The notes: generated from the sequence alone by a model not told the origin. Counted from the stretch's first letter, positions 41,362-50,668 are shown. The stretch: DNA of 64,000 bases from JAHEZL01 sp046074525 (GCA_046074525.1 JBJTOK010000010.1:104987-168986); one strand, 5' to 3'. Made by a program: numbers and translations.

Positions 41362-42936
41362 ATGAAGCACCAAAGCGACTTTCTGATATTGGGTTCCGGC
41401 ATAGCCGGATTGACCTATGCGCTTAAGGTTGCGCCTTTCGGGAAAGTCACTATCCTCACCAAAGAAACCCCTGAGGAATCCAGCACAAAGTACGCCCAGG
41501 GCGGCATTGCAGCTGTATGGAATGAGCAGGACAACTACGAAAAACACATCAAGGACACATTAGAGTGTGGTGGCGGACTATGTGATGAAAATGTAGTAGA
41601 AATGGTCGTTCGAGAATCCACTGAAAGAATTCAGGAGTTGATCGACTGGGGTACCAAATTCGATAAAAACGAAGAAGGCGAATACGATCTCGCCAAAGAA
41701 GGCGGTCACTCTGAACACCGTGTGCTTCATCACAAAGACATCACCGGCTGGGAAATAGAAAGAACCCTTTTAAAGAAAGTCCACAAACACCCGAATATTA
41801 CCGTTCTTGATCACCATTGCGCACTGGAAGTGATTACTCAGCACCATCTGGGCCGCACTATAACCAGAAAAAACACAGATATTGAGTGCTATGGCGCTTA
41901 CGTCCTCAACACCAAAACCGGAAAAGTAGACACCTACTTATCTAAAACCACTTTGATGGCCACCGGAGGTGCGGGGCACGTTTATGGCACAACCACGAAT
42001 CCATTGATTGCTACAGGCGATGGTATTGCCATGGCTTACCGCGCCAAGATTACGGTGCAGGACATGGAGTTCATTCAGTTCCACCCTACTTCCTTATACA
42101 ATCCTGGTGAATATCCTTCCTTCCTTATCACCGAAGCCATTCGCGGCTTTGGCGCTAAACTGCGCAACAGGAAAGGAAAATATTTCATGAAGAAATACGA
42201 TGCCCGCGAAGAGCTGGCACCGCGTGATATTGTGGCTCGCTCTATCGACAATGAATTGAAGATACATGGAGATGATTATGTGTATCTCGATTGTACACAT
42301 CTCGACATGGTGAAGTTCAAAGAGCACTTTCCCAATATTCACTCCAAGTGCTTATCGTTAGGCATTGATCCGGCGAAAGACTACATCCCTGTTGTCCCTG
42401 CGGCGCATTACCTCTGCGGAGGCATTTTGGTAGACGAAAACGGTGTTACCTCAGCAAAAAATTTGTACGCTATCGGCGAATGCTCCTGCACAGGTTTGCA
42501 TGGCGCTAACCGATTGGCATCAAACTCCCTTTTAGAAGCTGTGGTTTTCGCACACAGAGCGGCATTACACTCATCTGCCGAAATCAAAAACATCAAGATC
42601 AACTCTAAAGTTCCCGAATGGAACGACGAAGGAACTGAAGCTCCTGAAGAGATGATTCTTATTACACAAAGCTTGAAAGAAGTACAAACCATCATGAGCA
42701 GTTATGTTGGTATAGTACGATCGAATATCCGCCTGAACAGGGCGCTGGACCGACTGGAGATCATTTATCAGGAAACCGAAAAACTGTACAAAAAAACAAC
42801 GGCTTCAAAAGAATTATGTGAGTTGAGAAATATCATCAACGTCGCCTACCTCATTATCAAATTCGCATCACTCCGCCATGAAAATGTGGGCTTGCATTAC
42901 AGCCTGGACTACATCAAAAAAAGCGCTGTGAAATGA
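41362..42936 (+). CDS. nadB: L-aspartate oxidase
   Basis: About 524 residues from the ATG at 41362 (the frame opens at TTG 41335, but MKHQSDFLILGSGIAGLTYAL gives the standard N-terminus). It oxidises L-aspartate to iminoaspartate with FAD in de novo NAD synthesis. Motifs: GSGIAGL (FAD dinucleotide fold), STKYAQGGIAAVW, EGGHSEHRVLH, DMEFIQFHPTSLY, and GECSCTGLHGANRLASNSLLEA. Full length. Overlaps the next gene by 4 bases (ATGA). Confidence 0.95.
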   Translation: MKHQSDFLILGSGIAGLTYALKVAPFGKVTILTKETPEESSTKYAQGGIAAVWNEQDNYEKHIKDTLECGGGLCDENVVEMVVRESTERIQELIDWGTKFDKNEEGEYDLAKEGGHSEHRVLHHKDITGWEIERTLLKKVHKHPNITVLDHHCALEVITQHHLGRTITRKNTDIECYGAYVLNTKTGKVDTYLSKTTLMATGGAGHVYGTTTNPLIATGDGIAMAYRAKITVQDMEFIQFHPTSLYNPGEYPSFLITEAIRGFGAKLRNRKGKYFMKKYDAREELAPRDIVARSIDNELKIHGDDYVYLDCTHLDMVKFKEHFPNIHSKCLSLGIDPAKDYIPVVPAAHYLCGGILVDENGVTSAKNLYAIGECSCTGLHGANRLASNSLLEAVVFAHRAALHSSAEIKNIKINSKVPEWNDEGTEAPEEMILITQSLKEVQTIMSSYVGIVRSNIRLNRALDRLEIIYQETEKLYKKTTASKELCELRNIINVAYLIIKFASLRHENVGLHYSLDYIKKSAVK

Positions 42937-44105
42937 GTTCTGAAGGAGAAATCAGGAAAATATTCAATTTAAAAAAACTACTGATTCCCGTTATCATCGG
43001 GCTCATTGCCTCGGTGGCCCTTATCATTTACCAATTCCAAAAAACCACTTTTGTGGAAGTGGATGCCGGCAAAGGACAATATGTATGGGAGGATAAAAAC
43101 CATGATCACACCAAACAGGAAGAAGAATACATACTGAGCAACTCTCCGCAGTCAAATTACAGGGCGCAAACTTTCTCTGAAAGTCTGGAATCCATACAAT
43201 GGACCACCCACTCTTTCCTCTGGCTGGGCATAGCAGTAATCGCTGTCGCTACCCGTGATTTCGGGTACATCTGGCGCTTGCGTATTTTATCCGAAAAGAA
43301 AATTTCGTGGCGCGGGTGCTTTGATTCCATCATGATATGGGAATTCGCATCAGCTATTTCTCCATCGGCAGCGGGAGGCTCAAAAGTAGCGATGTTCATC
43401 ATCCGACGTGAAGGCATTAATCTTGGAAAAAGTACCGCGTTGGTGATGGTCACTGCTTTTCTCGATGAGCTTTTCTACATCCTTATAGTTCCTGTCATGT
43501 TCCTCATCCTGGGCACCACCCAGATATTGCCCGAAAGCTTCAACGACATTTTAAAAACCAACCAGTTCATCATTTTTCTTCTGGCCTATTTTGGCTTGGT
43601 AATGCTTACTACTCTTTTGTTCATAGGGATTTTCAGGAAGCCTCATGTGTTGAAAAATGTACTGACAAAGATTGTTTTCAAATTCGGTTTCCTCAAACGC
43701 TTCCGCAGGAGCGCAGTACGTACAGGCAACGAAATGATTACTGCTTCGCAGGAATTGAAAGAACAACCTTTTGGCTATTACCTGAAAGCTTTTATAGCGA
43801 CAGCTCTTTCGTGGACTGCGCGTTTCATGGTAGTAAATTGCATCATGATGGCCTTCCTTCCCGGCATCGACAATGTGTTGATTTTCTGTCGCCAGCTCAT
43901 TTTATGGGTACTCATGCTTATCCCGGTTACCCCTGGCGCCAGCGGCATTTCAGAGCTGCTATTTACAGGCATCATGGGTGATATCACCCAGTCGGGCGGA
44001 CTTATTCTGGTCATCACACTTTTATGGCGCTTTTTAAGTTATTATCCTTATCTTTTTATCGGATTGATTGTTCTGCCTGGCTGGATCAGAAGAACATCAA
44101 AATAG
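42933..44105 (+). CDS. lysylphosphatidylglycerol synthase TM-domain-like flippase
   Basis: A 390-residue polytopic membrane protein with about eight helices, of the UPF0104/LPG_synthase_TM family. The family core is visible: DFGYIWRLRILSEKKISW, WEFASAISPSAAGGSKVAMFIIRREGINLGKSTALV and VTPGASGISELLFTG. There is a hydrophilic insert after the first helix (about residues 40-80). No aminoacyl-transferase domain, so it is probably only the membrane/flippase type. Overlaps nadB by 4 bases and is followed by a methyltransferase gene after 5 bases. Confidence 0.82.
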   Translation: MSSEGEIRKIFNLKKLLIPVIIGLIASVALIIYQFQKTTFVEVDAGKGQYVWEDKNHDHTKQEEEYILSNSPQSNYRAQTFSESLESIQWTTHSFLWLGIAVIAVATRDFGYIWRLRILSEKKISWRGCFDSIMIWEFASAISPSAAGGSKVAMFIIRREGINLGKSTALVMVTAFLDELFYILIVPVMFLILGTTQILPESFNDILKTNQFIIFLLAYFGLVMLTTLLFIGIFRKPHVLKNVLTKIVFKFGFLKRFRRSAVRTGNEMITASQELKEQPFGYYLKAFIATALSWTARFMVVNCIMMAFLPGIDNVLIFCRQLILWVLMLIPVTPGASGISELLFTGIMGDITQSGGLILVITLLWRFLSYYPYLFIGLIVLPGWIRRTSK

Positions 44106-44110
44106 TCTGA

Positions 44111-44848
44111 ATGGAAAACAAAGACAATTTTTCAAAACAAGCGGAGCTCTACGCCAAATACCGTCCTGAATACCCTGCCGAATTGTACGATTTCATTTTT
44201 TCGAAAGTACAGGGTTTTTCAGCAGCCTGGGATTGTGCTACCGGCAATGGGCAGGTGGTTAAAGTTTTGGCGAAACATTTCAGCAAGGTTGAAGCTACTG
44301 ATATCAGTGCAAAGCAAATCGAGAATGCCTATCCTGCCGATAATATCCACTATGCGGTACAAATCGCAGAGAGGACTTCTTTTACCAATCAGTCTTTCGA
44401 TCTGATTACAGTGGGACAAGCCCTGCACTGGTTTTCCTTTGATGCTTTCTTTACAGAAGTAAAACGACTGTTAAAACCAAAAGGTGTTTTTGCTGCGTGG
44501 TGTTACGGACTTAATACTGTAAATCCTGAAATAGACAGAATCACCCTTCACTTTTACAATGATATTGTTGGACCTTTCTGGGACAAAGAAAGACAGCACA
44601 TTGAGAACAAATACGCAAGCATCAACTTCCCATTTCAGGATGTACTGAACCGCGATTTTTATTACAAAGCCGAATGGACTGCCGACGAATATCTTGGCTA
44701 TTTAAGCACCTGGTCGAGTGTGCAGCATTACATCAAAAGCAAAAACAGTAATCCTCTATCCCTCGTTTCACAAAGCATCACGGATCAATGGGGAGGGAAT
44801 AAACGAAGCGTGACATTTCCAATCCATTTGAAATTAGTATGTTTGTAA
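44111..44848 (+). CDS. class I SAM-dependent methyltransferase
   Basis: A 245-residue cytoplasmic methyltransferase of the Rossmann type. Motif I is WDCATGNGQVVKVLAKHF (about residues 38-55), motif II/III VEATDISAKQIENA, and motif IV/post SFDLITVGQALHWFSFDAFFTEVKRLLKPKG. The N-terminal FSKQAELYAKYRPEYP and the ALHWF motif resemble the Tmt1/trans-aconitate methyltransferase group; the substrate is unknown. It ends overlapping the next gene by 10 bases. Confidence 0.88.
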   Translation: MENKDNFSKQAELYAKYRPEYPAELYDFIFSKVQGFSAAWDCATGNGQVVKVLAKHFSKVEATDISAKQIENAYPADNIHYAVQIAERTSFTNQSFDLITVGQALHWFSFDAFFTEVKRLLKPKGVFAAWCYGLNTVNPEIDRITLHFYNDIVGPFWDKERQHIENKYASINFPFQDVLNRDFYYKAEWTADEYLGYLSTWSSVQHYIKSKNSNPLSLVSQSITDQWGGNKRSVTFPIHLKLVCL

Positions 44849-45729
44849 ATATTAAAAATCTTACTAGAGTGAAACAAGCAATATTTGCCCTCCTTCCGGT
44901 GTTCGCTATAGCCTGTAATTCCGGCAGCGAAGAAAAGAAAGAAAGCCCCGAAACACTAAGCCCACAAACACAAAACGAACTCAAGCTTTCAACACAGCAG
45001 GTGAAAGATTTCAAGTCCGCAGCAAAGGTTTTCAATGCTCTTCCAACACCTATTGAGATGGCCGAAATCATCAAAAAAAGCAATGTTAAATACGATCCTG
45101 AATTGCTGAACGACGACAAAAAAACTGGTGATTATGTCACTACAGTGGAAAGAGCCCTCAACCTTGGCGTATATTTCGCCGATTTGAGCTTTACCAGTGT
45201 TTTTGATCATCCGCAGGAATCTGTAAACTATCTGAAAGCTGCACAAAAAATGGCTATAGAACTGAACATCCTCAATGTGTTCAATGAAAATATCACTTTA
45301 CGCATGGAAAGCAACATGAACAACAGGGATTCCCTGCTGTCTATCATTAGCGAAGCTTATTTGTCTACCGACAATTACCTTTACGAAAACCAGATGCATT
45401 CTATCTCTGCTGCAGTATTGGCTGGCTCATGGATAGAAGGCTTATCAATTGCCACCCGCCTGCGTTCCAGCACAGGGGAATCTGAGCTGATCAAAGCAAA
45501 AATCAGCGAGCAGCAAAAATCTCTGAAAAACCTGATGGCTTTATTGAAAGACTGTAAGGAATCTGAACTGGTCCAAGTAAGGAACAAGCTCTCTAAAATG
45601 GAGGAACTTTATGCTGAAATCAAAATAACAGCAGCTGCTGATTCAACACAAACCTACCAGATGTCGGATGACACTTACAAGAAAATTGTAGTGAACATCC
45701 ATAATATCAGGACTTCTATAGTGGAGTAA
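44839..45729 (+). CDS. unknown lipoprotein, alpha-helical
   Basis: A 296-residue protein (or about 286 from GTG 44869) with a lipoprotein signal ending VFAIAC. The mature part is almost entirely helical and charged (ALPTPIEMAEIIKKSNVKYDPE, GVYFADLSFTSVFDHPQESVNYLKAAQKMA, ISEAYLSTDNYLYEN), with a short coiled coil toward the end. No family recognised. The ATG overlaps the methyltransferase end by 10 bases; the GTG at 44869 gives a more compact signal peptide. A terminator follows. Confidence 0.65.
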   Translation: MFVNIKNLTRVKQAIFALLPVFAIACNSGSEEKKESPETLSPQTQNELKLSTQQVKDFKSAAKVFNALPTPIEMAEIIKKSNVKYDPELLNDDKKTGDYVTTVERALNLGVYFADLSFTSVFDHPQESVNYLKAAQKMAIELNILNVFNENITLRMESNMNNRDSLLSIISEAYLSTDNYLYENQMHSISAAVLAGSWIEGLSIATRLRSSTGESELIKAKISEQQKSLKNLMALLKDCKESELVQVRNKLSKMEELYAEIKITAAADSTQTYQMSDDTYKKIVVNIHNIRTSIVE

Positions 45730-45750
45730 TCACAAACAATATTGATATCA

Positions 45751-45781
45751 AAAAGGGAGAAGCAAAACTTCTGCCTTTTTT
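45751..45781 (+). terminator. Rho-independent terminator
   Basis: Stem AAAAGGG-AGAAG / CTTCT-GCCTTTT (45751-45780) with loop CAAAA, ending in a T-run, 22 bases after the lipoprotein stop. Confidence 0.8.
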
Positions 45782-45802
45782 ATTGACCCTTAAATAAGGG
45801 CG

Positions 45803-45839
45803 ATAGGCCCTCCCTTCGTCAGAATGACATACGCGAGAA
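45803..45839. repeat. single arm of the dispersed palindrome
   Basis: This stretch (containing CCTTCGTCAGAATGACATACG) is a diverged copy of the right arm of the inverted repeat at 38114-38151, with no partner arm nearby. Between convergent genes. Confidence 0.7.
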
Positions 45840-45870
45840 TGCAACAGTATGGACTACATTTTGACTGGAA

Positions 45871-46476
45871 TTAATTACAATTACAACTCACATCCATCAA
45901 AACTTTCGTATTCGGGAGAAGCTTGGTAATCTGATATTGCTGATCGTCGTTCATGGATACCGAACGAAGATCCAAAACCCTTAAAGTCTGCTCCAAATCA
46001 CCGATTTCCTCAGGAAATTCAGCTACGTTATTGTCCCACATATCAAGAATCATCAATTGTTTCAACTGATTGATTTTAGAGGATACATAAAAGATATTGT
46101 TCTTTCCTACCCTCAGCACCTGCAGGTTTTTCAACTGATAAATTTCTTCTGGCAAGGCTTCCAGTTTATTGTTTTCGAGTATCAACACTTTTAAATTCTT
46201 CAGCTGGCCGATTTCCTTTGGAATAATATCCAGTTTATTTCCTGAAAGATCGAGATACTCCAGCGTTGTCAGCTTGAAAATCTCCGCGGGAATCTTCCCC
46301 AGTTTCTTCCCCCTGAGCACCAGCTTTACCACATTGGCCGAATCATCAGGCGCGATATTGTAAGTAGTATAAGTAGATACTCTTTTATAGGAAACCGTAA
46401 TGGAATCCTGCTCCTGTCCATAAGCGGCAAAGCCAATAAACACTAAAAAGTAAAGTATGTATTTCCTAAAGATCAT
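45871..46476 (-). CDS. secreted leucine-rich-repeat protein
   Basis: A 201-residue protein with a signal peptide (ending VFIGFAAYGQ) and about five 23-residue leucine-rich repeats at residues 50-170: TLEYLDLSGNKLDIIPKEIG, NLKVLILENNKLEALPEEI, NLQVLRVGKNNIFYVSSKI, LMILDMWDNNVAEFPEEIG. The xxLxLxxNxLxxLPxxI pattern matches the bacterial plant-specific-like class. Probably a binding surface in the periplasm or outside. It overlaps the end of ribF by 4 bases, so the pair is co-transcribed; any functional link to flavin synthesis is unproven. Confidence 0.8.
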   Translation of the reverse strand: MIFRKYILYFLVFIGFAAYGQEQDSITVSYKRVSTYTTYNIAPDDSANVVKLVLRGKKLGKIPAEIFKLTTLEYLDLSGNKLDIIPKEIGQLKNLKVLILENNKLEALPEEIYQLKNLQVLRVGKNNIFYVSSKINQLKQLMILDMWDNNVAEFPEEIGDLEQTLRVLDLRSVSMNDDQQYQITKLLPNTKVLMDVSCNCN

Positions 46477-47399
46477 TGCAATATTTCCAAACTTTTGACT
46501 TTATCGTTGTTCAATTGTTCCTTCAGTTTATCCAGGCTCGCAAACTTCTGCTCGTCCCTTATTTTCTTTAGTGGCAAAACTTCCAGTTCCCTGCCATATA
46601 AATCGCCACTGAAATCGAAAACGTGCACTTCTATACTTACATTTCCTTCTTCCTGAATCGTCGGCCGGTAACCAATATTCATCATGCCTCCGTGTTCTTT
46701 ACCGTCGATAGTCAGCTTCACAGCATACACCCCGATACCGGGAATCATTTTATGTTGATTGCCCACTTCAATATTTGCCGTCGGGAAACCAATGGTACGC
46801 CCCTTCTTATTCCCTTCAATCACCTTGCCATTCAAAGAAAAAGGATGGCCGAGGTACTTATTTGCCAAAGCCACATTCCCTACTTCCAGCGCCTCGCGGA
46901 TCTTGGTGGAACTGATGTCTACACTATCAATCTCCTTTGCAGGTATTTCCTCCACCTCAAAGCCGTAAACCGGACCGTATTCCATTAGGTGTTCAAAGGA
47001 ACCTTCACGGTTGCGGCCAAAAAGGTGATTGTAGCCAATAACGAGGCGCGAAGTACCGATAGTGCCCACGAGTATATTTCTGATGAAATCAATAGATGAA
47101 ATGCGTGAAAACTCTTTGGTAAAGGGTATAACAATCAGGTGATCGATGCCTTCTTTTTCCAGCAGAGCAATTTTTTCGGGAAGGGTGGTGATCAGCCGGA
47201 TGTTGGTATCGTTGTATATGACAATACGCGGATGTGGATCAAAGGTAAGCACAACCGTCTCCGCCTTTTCCCTCGCCGCGATCTCCTTCAAACGCTTTAA
47301 AATAGTTTGATGCCCAAGATGTACTCCATCAAAGGTACCCGTTGTCACTACTGCCCTTTCTAACTTCTTGAAATCCTGTAATCGACAATAAACTTTCAC
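46473..47399 (-). CDS. ribF: bifunctional riboflavin kinase/FAD synthetase
   Basis: About 308 residues from the GTG at 47399. The N-terminal FAD-synthetase nucleotidyltransferase has TTGTFDGVHLGHQTIL and VLTFDPHPRIVIY, and VDISSTKIREAL; the C-terminal flavokinase has GNKKGRTIGFPTANIEV and GIGVYAVKL. It makes FMN and FAD. The open frame reaches a TTG at 47432, but that TTG lies inside the -7 promoter element, so the GTG (MKVYCRLQDF) is the better start. The family in this phylum usually begins the same way (recalled). Confidence 0.93.
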   Translation of the reverse strand: MKVYCRLQDFKKLERAVVTTGTFDGVHLGHQTILKRLKEIAAREKAETVVLTFDPHPRIVIYNDTNIRLITTLPEKIALLEKEGIDHLIVIPFTKEFSRISSIDFIRNILVGTIGTSRLVIGYNHLFGRNREGSFEHLMEYGPVYGFEVEEIPAKEIDSVDISSTKIREALEVGNVALANKYLGHPFSLNGKVIEGNKKGRTIGFPTANIEVGNQHKMIPGIGVYAVKLTIDGKEHGGMMNIGYRPTIQEEGNVSIEVHVFDFSGDLYGRELEVLPLKKIRDEQKFASLDKLKEQLNNDKVKSLEILQ

Positions 47400-47429
47400 C
47401 CTCTTGCCACTTTTAAAATTGCTACTCTT

Positions 47430-47461
47430 CAAACCTACACGATTCTTTTATCAAAGCCAAA
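47430..47461 (-). promoter_or_regulatory. promoter TTTG-N20-TAGGTTTG for ribF
   Basis: On the - strand, TTTG at 47461-47458, 20-base spacer and exact -7 TAGGTTTG at 47437-47430. Predicted start near 47425, so ribF is translated from 47399 with a leader of about 25 bases. Confidence 0.65.
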
Positions 47462-47526
47462 AAAAGAGGAATTTTTCACCTATGAATAGCGGGTGAAAAA
47501 ATGTTGAAATAAAAATGCAATTTTAA

Positions 47527-47558
47527 TTGTTGAATTGTATCAAAAAGGCTTAGCTTTG
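47527..47558 (+). promoter_or_regulatory. promoter TTG-N21-TAGCTTTG for atpDC
   Basis: TTG at 47527-47529 (others at 47530 and 47535) and exact -7 TAGCTTTG at 47551-47558. Predicted start about 33 bases before atpD. The T-rich gap between ribF and atpD (47433-47595) contains nothing else. Confidence 0.75.
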
Positions 47559-47595
47559 CACCCGAAATCAAAAATTATTAACTAATTACTATATA

Positions 47596-49104
47596 ATGTC
47601 ACAACAGGTAGGTAAAATCGTTCAAATCATCGGACCGGTAATCGACGTTAGCTTTGACCTAGAAGACGCTACATTGCCAAACATCTACGATGCTCTTGAA
47701 ATCACAGGACCAAACGGTCAGACAATCATTTTGGAATGCCAACAACACGTGGGTGAAGACACCGTGAGAGCTCTTGCGATGGACTCTACCGACGGTTTGA
47801 AGCGTGGTATGGAAGTTCGCCAAACAGGCGCTGCCATCACAATGCCGGTTGGTGAGCAAATCAAAGGACGTCTCTTCAACGTTGTAGGTGATGCTATCGA
47901 CGGTATCGGTAAAGTGAGCAACGCTGGCGGATACGGTATCCACAGAATGCCTCCTAAATTTGAAGAATTATCTACTTCTACTGAAGTTTTATTCACTGGT
48001 ATTAAAGTAATCGACCTGGTTGAGCCTTATCCAAAAGGAGGTAAAATCGGTTTGTTCGGTGGTGCCGGTGTAGGTAAAACAGTATTGATCATGGAATTGA
48101 TCAACAACATCGCTAAAGGTCACTCTGGTTTGTCAGTATTTGCCGGTGTGGGTGAAAGAACCCGTGAAGGAAATGACTTGCTCCGTGAGATGATTGAATC
48201 TGGCGTTATCAAATATGGCGAAGCTTTCAAACACTCAATGGAAGAAGGCGGTTGGGATTTGTCTAAAGTGGACAAAAAAGAATTGGCTCAATCACAAGCT
48301 ACATTGGTGTTCGGACAGATGAACGAGCCACCAGGAGCACGTGCACGTGTGGCCCTTTCAGGATTGACATTGGCGGAGTACTTCCGTGATGGCGACAAAG
48401 ACGGACAAGGACGTGACGTTCTTTTCTTCATCGATAATATCTTCCGATTTACACAAGCTGGTTCTGAGGTTTCTGCGTTGTTAGGCCGTATGCCTTCAGC
48501 GGTAGGTTACCAACCAACCCTCGCTACTGAAATGGGATTGATGCAGGAGCGTATTACTTCAACCAAGAGAGGATCTATTACATCTGTACAAGCGGTTTAC
48601 GTGCCTGCGGATGACTTGACTGACCCTGCTCCGGCGACCACCTTCGCCCACTTGGATGCTACTACAGTATTGAGCCGTAAGATTGCCGAGTTGGGTATCT
48701 ACCCTGCGGTGGATCCACTGGACTCTACTTCACGAATCCTTTCTCCTACTGTTTTGGGTGAAGGTCATTACAACTGCGCACAAAGAGTAAAAGCTATTTT
48801 GCAACGTTATAAAGAATTACAGGATATCATCGCTATCCTTGGTATGGACGAATTATCTGAAGAAGACAAACTCGTTGTAAGCCGTGCAAGAAGGGTTCAG
48901 AGATTCTTGTCTCAACCTTTCCACGTAGCTGAACAGTTTACCGGTTTGAAGGGTGTATTCGTAAGTATTGAAGATACCATCAAAGGATTCAACATGATCA
49001 TGGATGGTGAAATGGATGAATACCCTGAAGCTGCCTTCAACCTTGTAGGAACTATTGAAGATGCAGTGAACAAAGGCAAGAAAATGATGGGTTCTACCAA
49101 ATAA
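47596..49104 (+). CDS. atpD: F0F1 ATP synthase subunit beta
   Basis: A 502-residue catalytic subunit. P-loop GGAGVGKT at residues 155-162, catalytic Glu in GVGERTREGND, Walker B VLFFIDNIFRFTQAG, and the DELSEEDK (DELSEED-type) motif near the C-terminus. Full length. Only atpD and atpC are here; the other subunits must be at another locus, a split seen in many Bacteroidota. Strong promoter upstream. Confidence 0.98.
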   Translation: MSQQVGKIVQIIGPVIDVSFDLEDATLPNIYDALEITGPNGQTIILECQQHVGEDTVRALAMDSTDGLKRGMEVRQTGAAITMPVGEQIKGRLFNVVGDAIDGIGKVSNAGGYGIHRMPPKFEELSTSTEVLFTGIKVIDLVEPYPKGGKIGLFGGAGVGKTVLIMELINNIAKGHSGLSVFAGVGERTREGNDLLREMIESGVIKYGEAFKHSMEEGGWDLSKVDKKELAQSQATLVFGQMNEPPGARARVALSGLTLAEYFRDGDKDGQGRDVLFFIDNIFRFTQAGSEVSALLGRMPSAVGYQPTLATEMGLMQERITSTKRGSITSVQAVYVPADDLTDPAPATTFAHLDATTVLSRKIAELGIYPAVDPLDSTSRILSPTVLGEGHYNCAQRVKAILQRYKELQDIIAILGMDELSEEDKLVVSRARRVQRFLSQPFHVAEQFTGLKGVFVSIEDTIKGFNMIMDGEMDEYPEAAFNLVGTIEDAVNKGKKMMGSTK

Positions 49105-49107
49105 TAA

Positions 49108-49347
49108 TTGATCATGAACTTAGACATCTTAACCCCCGATAAAAAACTGTTTGAAGGCACAGCTGATTCCATCACTGTTCCGGGAACGGACGGCACACTG
49201 CAGGTTTTGAACAACCACGCAGCTTTGATCTCCAGTCTGGCCAAAGGCACCATCAAGGTGGTTTCTGCCGAAGGTGAACAAAACTTCCCTATCCTGGGGG
49301 GGGTGATTGAAGTATCAAAAAACAAAGTAATCGTACTGGCGGAGTAG
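49108..49347 (+). CDS. atpC: F0F1 ATP synthase subunit epsilon
   Basis: A 79-residue short epsilon (some frames start two codons earlier at 49114; MNLDILTPDKKLFEGTADSITVPGTDG is the conserved N-terminus). It keeps only the beta-sandwich domain and lacks the C-terminal helical hairpin that inhibits ATP hydrolysis in E. coli, as is usual in Bacteroidota (recalled). A run of eight G (49296-49303) lies within the coding sequence. It follows atpD by 3 bases and ends at a terminator. Confidence 0.93.
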   Translation: MIMNLDILTPDKKLFEGTADSITVPGTDGTLQVLNNHAALISSLAKGTIKVVSAEGEQNFPILGGVIEVSKNKVIVLAE

Positions 49348-49370
49348 ACGGCCGATACAATAAAAAGAAA

Positions 49371-49400
49371 AACCTGTTCGTACTACGGACAGGTTTTTTT
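49371..49400 (+). terminator. Rho-independent terminator after atpC
   Basis: Stem AACCTGTTCG / CGGACAGGTT with one G-U pair, followed by a T7 run (49394-49400). Ends the atpDC transcript. Confidence 0.88.
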
Positions 49401-49447
49401 ATTACCATTGCCACGGGAAACGTTTAACTAAATCAAAAATGTAAATC

Positions 49448-49478
49448 TTGCCTTCTTTCAAAAAGAAAACTAGCTTTG
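49448..49478 (+). promoter_or_regulatory. promoter TTG-N20-TAGCTTTG
   Basis: TTG at 49448-49450, 20-base spacer and exact -7 TAGCTTTG at 49471-49478; start codon of the transglutaminase-like gene is 17 bases further on. Confidence 0.7.
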
Positions 49479-49494
49479 CTCAACAATACAAAAA

Positions 49495-50592
49495 ATGAGA
49501 ACCGCACTCATCGTCTTACTATTATTTCTGGCTGTTCCATCCTTCGCGCAAGTGACAGGACTGGATACTAATCTTACGGTAGCCGGTTACAAAGTATACG
49601 ACAAAGCCATCACAGGTGATTTTATTAAAGTCGACAGTCTCGTTAAGCACATGCCAAAAAGTGCCATGCGAACTTCTGACGCGATGGTAAAGTATTTCAA
49701 AACCTTTTGCACCAATGACTATGAAATGGTGCGCGCCTTCTACACCTTCATAGGCGAATACATCACTTACGATTACGCAAAGTTCAAAGACAGGAAAAAC
49801 ATCAAACGCCAGCTCTCCGCCAAGGAACTGCTGAGCTCCAAACAAGGCGTGTGCGGCGATGTGGCAATTCTTTTCCGTGATCTGTGCCGAAAAGCCGATA
49901 TCCCTTGCGTTTATGTAATTGGCTATACCAAACAGCCATTGAAATTCTGGACACCTAAAAGAAAGGATGTCGACCACGCCTGGAATGCCGTCCGCATCGA
50001 TACCACCTGGTACCTCGTGGATGCCACCTGGGGCATGAAACTCAACACCAAAAAGAAATTGTGCACCGAAAAGGTAAACTACCTTTTCTTTATCTCCCAC
50101 CCTATTGTCTTTATCCAGAATCACCTTCCCGCCGATCCTTCTTTACAGTTGCTGGAGAATCCTATTTCTTATAAATACTTCAAGTGGCACGGACTCATCA
50201 AGGACGAAAACAGAGCCTACTGCTACGATTACAATTTCACCGATACCCTCAACAGGCGTGATTCACTGCCCGAAGACAGAGCCATTCTCCTGAGCGCGCT
50301 TTCTGCTTACGAGTTCAATCCTAAAAACAAGTATATCATCGGCGCTATCATGTTCTGGCATGCAGAAGAGCTGCTGGATGAAAAGAAACAAGGCAAAAGG
50401 AAATTCACCTTAGCTGAATACAAGCATGCCCGAAGTGTTTATGAAGAAGCTCAGCGACAATTTGAGTTGCTCAACACCAAAAAAGGAAAAGGTGCTGAAA
50501 GATACATCGAGAAAAAAATCATGGAACTCGATAAGAAGATTGCGCAACAGCAGAAAAAGCTGATGAAAGAAGCGCAGAAAAAGAAATCGTAA
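49495..50592 (+). CDS. secreted transglutaminase-like cysteine protein
   Basis: A 365-residue protein with a signal peptide (MRTALIVLLLFLAVPSFAQ). The transglutaminase/peptidase-like triad is present: Cys120 in KQGVCGDVAILFRDLC, His161 in VDHAWNAV and Asp176 in YLVDATWG. A Lys/Gln-rich helical tail (about residues 300-365) ends KKLMKEAQKKKS. Such proteins are mostly proteases or amidases of the periplasm or surface; the substrate is unknown. Monocistronic, with a consensus promoter. Confidence 0.85.
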   Translation: MRTALIVLLLFLAVPSFAQVTGLDTNLTVAGYKVYDKAITGDFIKVDSLVKHMPKSAMRTSDAMVKYFKTFCTNDYEMVRAFYTFIGEYITYDYAKFKDRKNIKRQLSAKELLSSKQGVCGDVAILFRDLCRKADIPCVYVIGYTKQPLKFWTPKRKDVDHAWNAVRIDTTWYLVDATWGMKLNTKKKLCTEKVNYLFFISHPIVFIQNHLPADPSLQLLENPISYKYFKWHGLIKDENRAYCYDYNFTDTLNRRDSLPEDRAILLSALSAYEFNPKNKYIIGAIMFWHAEELLDEKKQGKRKFTLAEYKHARSVYEEAQRQFELLNTKKGKGAERYIEKKIMELDKKIAQQQKKLMKEAQKKKS

Positions 50593-50630
50593 TGGGATAA
50601 ATCATCTAACTATTTCTATAAAGTAACGGA

Positions 50631-50668
50631 AAAAGAAATTCCGTGCTTCTCCCTCTGGAAGCACGGAA
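50631..50668 (-). terminator. Rho-independent terminator (leftward)
   Basis: Perfect 11-bp stem TTCCGTGCTTC / GAAGCACGGAA (50639-50668), followed on the - strand by TTTCTTTTTCC. It would end a leftward transcript covering the sensor kinase, the LytTR regulator and the small sorting-domain ORF. Confidence 0.8.

Noticed and set aside
47432..47432. TTG start for ribF
   Set aside because: It falls within the -7 promoter element.
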